This document shows, one piece after another, positions 58,167-64,000 of a stretch of 64,000 nucleotides of DNA. The notes under the pieces were generated by a model that did not search any database, had not been told where the DNA came from, and saw nothing but the letters and a program-made list of their open reading frames with translations. The DNA comes from Gambelia wislizenii (taxonomy: Eukaryota; Chordata; Lepidosauria; Squamata; Crotaphytidae), in the NCBI GenBank assembly GCA_030847615.1, contig JAUMIR010000001.1, forward strand, positions 379,546,687 through 379,610,686, in the 5' to 3' direction. The first letter of the stretch is position 1; every line of letters begins with the position of its first letter. Both the position numbers and the translations under genes were made by a program.

Positions 58167-60949
58167 AGGGTGCCCCCTACAGGCCAAAATGCTGCCACCA
58201 CCCACTGAAGTCTTTATAACCAGCCCAGTGGGAGACTGGATACCCAGTGGGTCTACCTGTCACTGTAAACCACCCAACTCCTCCTTCCTATCTCCAGAGA
58301 GAAAGAAATGTAGCATGACCAAGAGGTATAGGCATGCATCAGCGTATAGGAAGATTATAAAAGGCTTATTTGATTCAAGCAAGTTCAAGATATGCACATC
58401 TCTCATGAGGGCAGGCATCCTCCATGCCCCCAGGCTCACTTTAAAGTTATAGAAATAGCAAAGGTATTAAAGTCAAAGCCTTCAGTTATCTTAAGCTACA
58501 TTCATTTAACTATGTTCAGCTACATCCAGCCAAAGTTTGAGAAAATAACATAAGGGTCACTAACGTCATTCTAAATGGGCCCTAAAGCTACTTACAACAA
58601 TGCCATCTTCTCTTGGATTCAAATGGAAGTTCGGAGCCAGTTAGATGTTCCTGACTAGCTCAACAGCATCTTCCAGTCCTCTTTCCATGGGATGCGAGGT
58701 GCAATCCCCAGATATTCATTTTGTCTCAAAACCATATGGTATGACTCACATGTGCTCAGAACAAAGAATTTATAGTCTCTTTTTAAATTACCACTCTGGC
58801 AGTTTCATTGGTCAGTCCTGCCTTGCATGATGTGACATCATTGGTGATACTGAATCTGGAGATCTCTTTAGCCTCCCCATTTGTTCCTTTAACCATTAAC
58901 CCTTTGGTTACCTGATGTTATGCTGGCAAGACAATTGTTGTTTGCAGATAATGAAAAATGTAGTTCTCTGGCAGAATGATGGGAGTTGCAATCAACCTTG
59001 AGGCAGGATGATGGAAACTCGATCATGATATGTGCCAAGAAGTTTTATATGCTGCCTAGCAATGTGATGGCTAAGCTTCAGGTGCCATTGGTCAACACCC
59101 CTATCGTGGCCCTCGTTTCTTCCTGTCTCTGTGCGAAAGATAGAGAGAACTCCCTCAAAGCTACAGAAGATAGGTCTGAAGTGGCCCTCAAAAAGACCCA
59201 CGAAGCCACTGCCCTCACTCTCAGGTTTCATCATGACCAAAGCAGTGCTGCTCTGAGCCAAGAAGCTTTACAATATCATCCCTCCTGAGCAGGTCAAAGT
59301 AAGGCAGGGGATCAACAAGCTCCTAGAGGTGTCTGCCTTTGAGGTGGATGCAACCCTGGCTATTGTCCAGTTCAGCACCAGAACTCAAGCAGCCACAGTG
59401 GCAGTTATGCACGATGTGTGGCTGAACAACTAGAATGCCGACACCAGAGCAACCGAGACAACAGAATGCTGGTAGGACACAGTTGGGACTTCCCAATAAG
59501 GGACCGTGGAAGAACCAACAAGCCTGCTGCCAGCCTGACAGTAGAGGCAGGTTTCAGCACATGGGAGCATACCACATTGGATTGGTGGGTCCTGAATACC
59601 ATCAGTCTGGGCTACAAGATCAAATTTGCCCAGATCCCTCCAGATATGTTCATTGTGTCCCCTGTGTCCAAGAAACCCCTCAAGCACCGCCTTCTTTCCA
59701 AGGCCATCAGCCATCTGAGTCAGATAGGGGCAATAGAGGAAGTCCCTTGTTTGGACAGATTCAGGCTGCTTCTGTAGTATGTGGAGACACGCCTCATGTC
59801 CATTGAGGCACAGTATCTCCAGGGAATTCTGAATTCCAGAGCAGACTGGCTGAGCAGGACCAACCTGGACTAAGCAGAATGGAGTCTTCGCCCAGACGTG
59901 TTCCAGTGGATTGTGCAAACTTTGACCTACCAGTGATAGCCCGCATCACCAGCAAACCATCAAATGCCCAGATTCTGTTCGAGATACCAAATGAGGGGGC
60001 TGAGGTTCTGGGTGCTCTGACTTTCCCCTTGGCATAAGGGACTACTATATGCTTTCCCCCTGATAGCTTGCTGACCAAGGTCTTGTGAAGTATAAAAGCA
60101 GAAAGGACAGAAGTGATTTACATGGTATCAGCATGGTCAAGAAGACCTTGTTTTCACAATAACCAGCATGGTCATGTTCTGTTTCCCTCTCCCAGTGAAG
60201 CTGGACCTTCTGAGTCAGGGGAACATGTTCCATCTGGACCCAGATTGGTTTAAGCTTCAGACATGGTTATAGAGCCATGCTCTATAATTGGTTATAGAGA
60301 CATGCTACAGAGCCATGGCTACTCTGACATCAAGAAGACGATCCACCAATAAGGTATATGAGTATACTTTCTGAGCCTCCAGGAGGTGGTGGTATGGAAA
60401 AAGGACTGCCCCAAGAGCTCAGTCCCACTCCTCTTGGAGTTTCTGTAAGAGGGAGTGAACAGGGGTCTTAGACCATATACTGTCAAAAGGCAGATCGCAG
60501 CCATCACCTTCATTCTGTCTCCAGGGAAGGGCAACGGTATCATCTTATCTACATGTTTATAGATTCATCAAGAGACCAGCTCTGTCAGCCCTCACAGTAG
60601 TTCCCTTCAAGCCCAACAGGGAGAATACATGAAAACACCTTGACATGGAAGGCTCTTTTGCTGACTGCAGTGACCTCAGTGCACAGGATTTCTGAGCTAG
60701 GAGCCCTTTCAGCATGGAAAGATTTCTGCATAATTAAACCAGATACAGTTCTTCTTTTTCTTGACCCTATCTTTATTCCAAAAGTGAATTCGGCCTTCCA
60801 CGGGAACCAGGAAGTTATTCTTCCCTCCTTCTGTCCCAAGCCTGGCAAGCTCTTGGAGAGGATTTGGCACACACTGGATATGTGCCAAATTATCAAAGTC
60901 TATTTGAAGAGAACCAGTGGTGTGAAGCAAACAGACTCACTCTTAGATT

Positions 60950-61835
60950 TTTCTTGGGTTTTTTTCCGGGCTGTGAGACCATGTTCTGGAATAGTTTCTT
61001 TCTGACGTTTCACTTGCATCTGTGGCTGGCATCTTCAGATAATGGTTGGGTAGGAGCGTATGGGGACTTACATATGCTGTGATCCCTGTGGGGAGTATAT
61101 GTAAATTTGTGTAATTGAAAAGGCCATGAGGCCGTGTTCTGGAATAGTTTCTTTCTGAGGTTTCACCTGCATCTGTGGCTGGCATCCTCAGAAAATGGTT
61201 GGGTAGGGGTGTGTGTGGAGTTTATATGCTGTGAACCCCTGTCGGGGAGTATATTAAATTTCTGTAATTGAATGGTTAGTTTCTGGTATAGAAATGCAAG
61301 GCTTGTTAGTGTCTGTTTGGCTAATGGTTGGTTGATGGGCCATTAATTGCTGCTGGAAATCCCCCTGTCCCTGGGAGGAATTCCTTTGTAAGTGTTGAGT
61401 TTTTATTCTATTTTTTTTTTCAAAACTGGCAGCCAGATTTTGTTTACTTTAAGATTTCTTCTTTCCTGTTGAAGTTTCCCAGGTGTTTGTGGATTTCAAT
61501 ATCTTCTCTGTGCATTCTGACATGATAGTTGTTGGCCTGGTCTAGAATTTCTGTGTTTTTAAACAGCATTTTGTGTCCAGGTTGGTTTATAATATATTCT
61601 GCTACTGCTGATTTTTCTGGCTGGCCCAGTCTGCAGTGTCTCTCATGTTCCTTGATTCGTTTTTGCACACTGCGTTTAGTGGTCCCTATGTAAACGTGTC
61701 CACAGCTGCATGGTATGCGGTAAACTGTGGCTGCAAGAGGGTCTCTTTTGTCCTTCGCTGAGCAGAGGATTTCTTGGATTTTCTTGGTTGGTCTGTAGAT
61801 TGTTTGGAGGTTGTGTTTCCTCATCAGTTCAGCCA
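60950..61835 (-). mobile_element. Penelope-like element inserted in the DIRS recombinase (copy 2)
   Basis: On the minus strand the frame 61839-61444 reads '[20 protein letters not shown]', then the GIY-YIG '[20 protein letters not shown]', then '[20 protein letters not shown]', without the frameshift of copy 1. Its 3' part (61270-60950) carries two direct copies of the ~165-bp terminal unit ('tgcatctgtggctggcatc', 'aatggttgggtaggrg', 'ctgtgaacccctgt'). It splits the recombinase of the DIRS-like element. It is truncated on its 5' side at about 61835. Confidence 0.85.
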
Positions 61836-62149
61836 ACATTCCTTAGGGAAGAAGGCTTCTACATCCACTCTGAGCAGGTGGATAAGGGATTTGGATCAGC
61901 TCTTGCTTCAAGTCATAAGGGCTAACCTTACTGGGGCCAGTTCAGGCACACTTTATGAGGAGTGCAGGAACGTCAGCAGCATTTGACACCAATGCAGTAT
62001 TAGCAGAGATCTGCCAGGCAGCTACTTGGAAATTGTCCTCTATTTTCATGAGTCACAAGTTAGACACTTTTGCCTTGGCAGAACGGACCTTTGGCCGATG
62101 GGTGCTGCAGAAAGTAGTTAAGTAGTAAAGGCCCTGAGTACTAACCATC

Positions 62150-62300
62150 CCACCCCACTAAGACAGCTTTGATATATCCCAATACAGGCTGTTCCTTCCC
62201 TGTCCACTGGGATAAGAGCCATATGCCTTACCTGTGAGACGGTCCTTTCCAGTGGAAGAGGGGACGAATGGCCTACCACCCTTAACTAGGGCTTGCATTT
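62150..62300. repeat. DIRS internal complementary-type region
   Basis: Just after the recombinase stop, 'tcccaatacaggctgttcct', 'ccactgggataagagcc' and 'gtgagacggtcctttccagt' resemble the right terminal repeat in the same orientation. This is where DIRS elements keep the internal complementary region. Confidence 0.6.
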
Positions 62301-63584
62301 GGTGGTGGACAAGTGTACATAGTTTGATTGATTAAGGATAATCTTAGGAATCCTGTATTCCTTACCTGTTCAGTTTGTTCCTGGCTTTTTCTTCCTTTCT
62401 GACTTGTCTATCCACTCAGCTGTTCAAGCAGAGTTGTTGCCTTTTCTTTTTTTCAGTTGGTTATCTAAAAAAGAATGTGTTTTTGTTTTGTAATAAAAAG
62501 TATGGATTCAGCTAGGAATGGACCAGTTGAGTTTATTTTTTGTGGGAGAAGAGTCCTTACTGGCCTTGAATGGAGAGTTCCTCACCCTAGAGGACACTCT
62601 CCTAAAGGTTGGTGCATTCCTGCCTATTGGAAATGATGAAGGGAACAACCCAATACAGGATGTTCATCCCTTTTTCCACTGGAAAGAATTGTTTAACAGG
62701 TAAGACAAACGGTCCTTTTTATAGCTGTTACAAAATTATCATTGGCAGTGCCTTAGAAAAATGTCAGTTCTAGGCTAGGCAATGAAGTGAATCTTTATAC
62801 AGCTTTGCTCCAGATCATCAAAGAGGGAGGGAAGTGTTGACATAAGCCTTGATCCAGATCATTTGGAGAGGTCTGTGCACAGTAAGGGTTTCTTACCATC
62901 CTTTCTGAGTTCCTTTAGAGTTTAAAAGCTGCTTCTGCTGGTAATAACTGGGAGGCAGCAGCTATCTTGGAATGACAGGGAAGGCTCCCCACTATGTATA
63001 TGGTGGATTAGAGCCATTTGTCAGCTTTGCATTAATTTAAATCTGTGTATAGGTCACACAATGCCCATATACTCAAAATAAAAATTAACGACCATCATTT
63101 CATATATTCAGATTATAAAGACTTCATATATAAAGATACAAGATTTTATGTCGAAATTGTATGATGCCAGTCGATAGAGAATGTAAAATACATTTGTGTA
63201 AAATCTGTTTAAAATAGATACCCAAATCAATGGTCACCATCTTATTTTGTTCAGAAAATTTGATTTTATACAACCGTTCAGAGGAGTGAGAGTCAGTCTG
63301 TTTGTTTTGTTGGTTCTCCAAAGCTGGTGGTTTTGGCGGGTTTGAAGGGAACTTTGGCATTCCATAATTCTAGGAAGGCTGACTGCTGAATAGAAGTTCA
63401 TCACAGATAAAGGAATTGCCCTAAAGTTCAATACTATTCCCTAAAGTTCAATACTAACAACCAAACTCCCCTGAATGGTTCAATTTACTGATCTTTCTCA
63501 GCAAAAACCACTCACAGGGAATGTTGGGATGTGCTATAGAGATGTAAAATTTTCAGAAATTTTGATGCTACGGGGGGATGGGTT

Positions 63585-63690
63585 TGTTCATTTGTTTTCT
63601 AATGATATCCCAATACAGAACATTTCTGCCCTCTCCACTTGGAAAAGGACCATTTTTCTTATTCGTGAGATGGTCCTGTTTCAGAAAAAA
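63585..63690. repeat. Extra DIRS terminal-repeat-like fragment
   Basis: 'tatcccaatacagaacattt', 'ccctctccacttggaaaagg' and 'gtgagatggtcctgtttcag' match the 62187-62260 block. It lies 0.9 kb beyond the right end of the DIRS-like element, so it belongs to a second copy or a displaced end. Confidence 0.55.
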
Positions 63691-63839
63691 ACAAAAAAAT
63701 TGTGATATTAGTCCTCTTTACAGACAGAAAGTCACTTTATATTTGTTGTTACCAATGGAACTGTAAGATCCAGAACTGCAAGGAAACCGTAGATTTTCCT
63801 TTTGGGGTTTTTTTTTTTTTGTTTGTTTGTTCGTTTTGT

Positions 63840-64000
63840 TTTTGTTTTGTTGTTGTTTCGGGCTGTGACGCTGTGTTCTGGAATAGTTTCTTTCTGACAT
63901 TTCGCCTGCATCTGTGGCTGGCATCCTCAGAGAAAACCTCATTTCTCTGAGGATGCCAGCCACAGATGCAGGCGAAACATTACACAACGTTACACAACTG
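63840..64000. mobile_element. Penelope-type terminal unit with 36-bp perfect palindrome
   Basis: 'ggctgtgacgctgtgttctg' and 'gaatagtttctttctgacat' are the terminal unit of the Penelope-like copies. Perfect inverted arms 63900-63935 and 63942-63977 (tctgtggctggcatcctcag and its complement) surround a 6-base loop. The rest may continue past the right edge. Confidence 0.75.

Larger units (their letters stand above)
56480..62728 (+). mobile_element. DIRS-like retrotransposon, decayed, with inverted terminal repeats
   Basis: The left terminal repeat (about 56480-56670) is the inverse of the right one (about 62560-62728). The best block is 'catcctgtattgggttgttc' followed by 'ccttcatcat' on the left, mirrored at 62630-62665. 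The inner order is that of DIRS elements. A broken gag-like region (57.2-59.3 kb) comes first. Then comes the RT N-terminus 'WWVLNTISLGYKIKFAQIPP' and 'GAIEEVP' (59580-59750), and RNase H end 'ILNSRADWLSRTNLD' (59820-59875). The tyrosine recombinase follows (60330-62130): 'ISELGALSAWKDFCI', 'IFIPKVNSAFHGNQEVILPS', and after an insertion 'STLSRWI', 'FMRSAGTSAAF' and 'LAEICQAATW'. Stops and frameshifts are frequent, so it is dead. Confidence 0.85.
54043..64000 (+). other. KIF18A: KIF18A intron 13 (open at the right edge)
   Basis: The remaining C-terminal coding exons of KIF18A are not seen here, so the intron extends beyond the window. It is filled mostly by retroelements, listed individually. 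Stretches 54350-55900 and 62740-63580 show no recognisable gene. Confidence 0.7.

Overview
This is a piece of an amniote nuclear genome, most likely a squamate reptile (lizard or snake). It is AT-rich and intron-dominated, with two split vertebrate genes in head-to-head order. The repeats are CR1/L3-like and RTE-like LINEs, tRNA-type SINEs with a BovB-like tail, a 5S-rRNA-derived SINE, DIRS-like and Penelope-like retroelements, and many small DNA-transposon derivatives. DIRS, Penelope and BovB-type tails together with CR1 fit a squamate best. The species cannot be named from the sequence.

Host genes. On the minus strand, one coding exon of METTL15 (mitochondrial 12S rRNA N4-cytidine methyltransferase) lies at 20995-21320. 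It encodes the N-terminal 87 residues, and the rest of the gene lies beyond the left edge. On the plus strand, KIF18A (kinesin-8 mitotic motor) runs from a probable non-coding exon 1 near 29.53-29.62 kb through coding exons 2-13 (32136-54042). These twelve coding exons join in frame for 1951 nt (650 codons plus one base). They contain the whole motor domain, the neck and the following coiled-coil region. The C-terminal part (about a quarter of the human protein) is not visible and should lie right of the window. METTL15 and KIF18A are divergent neighbours in mammals, so the order is conserved.

Layout. 1-20994: METTL15 intron with a broken DIRS-like fragment (minus), LINE and SINE copies, several Tigger-like MITEs, and a striking 331-bp near-perfect foldback at 18725-19055. 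21321-25975: METTL15 5' intron. 25976-29618: inter-promoter region with two candidate promoters (a CCAAT/GC-box block near 26.0 kb for METTL15; a CCAAT plus CHR-type block near 29.5 kb for KIF18A) and two copies of one hAT-type MITE. 29619-54042: KIF18A exons and introns, carrying a 5S-derived SINE, a CR1 copy, a Penelope-like element with inverted terminal arms (44.7-45.7 kb), SINEs and MITEs. 54043-64000: last visible intron of KIF18A, mostly a decayed DIRS-like element (about 56.48-62.73 kb) with inverted terminal repeats, a Penelope-like copy inserted in its tyrosine recombinase, and an 84-bp-arm inverted repeat inside it.

I found no new multi-gene system. The most unusual material is structural: the long foldbacks, the nested DIRS/Penelope arrangement and the promoter architecture.
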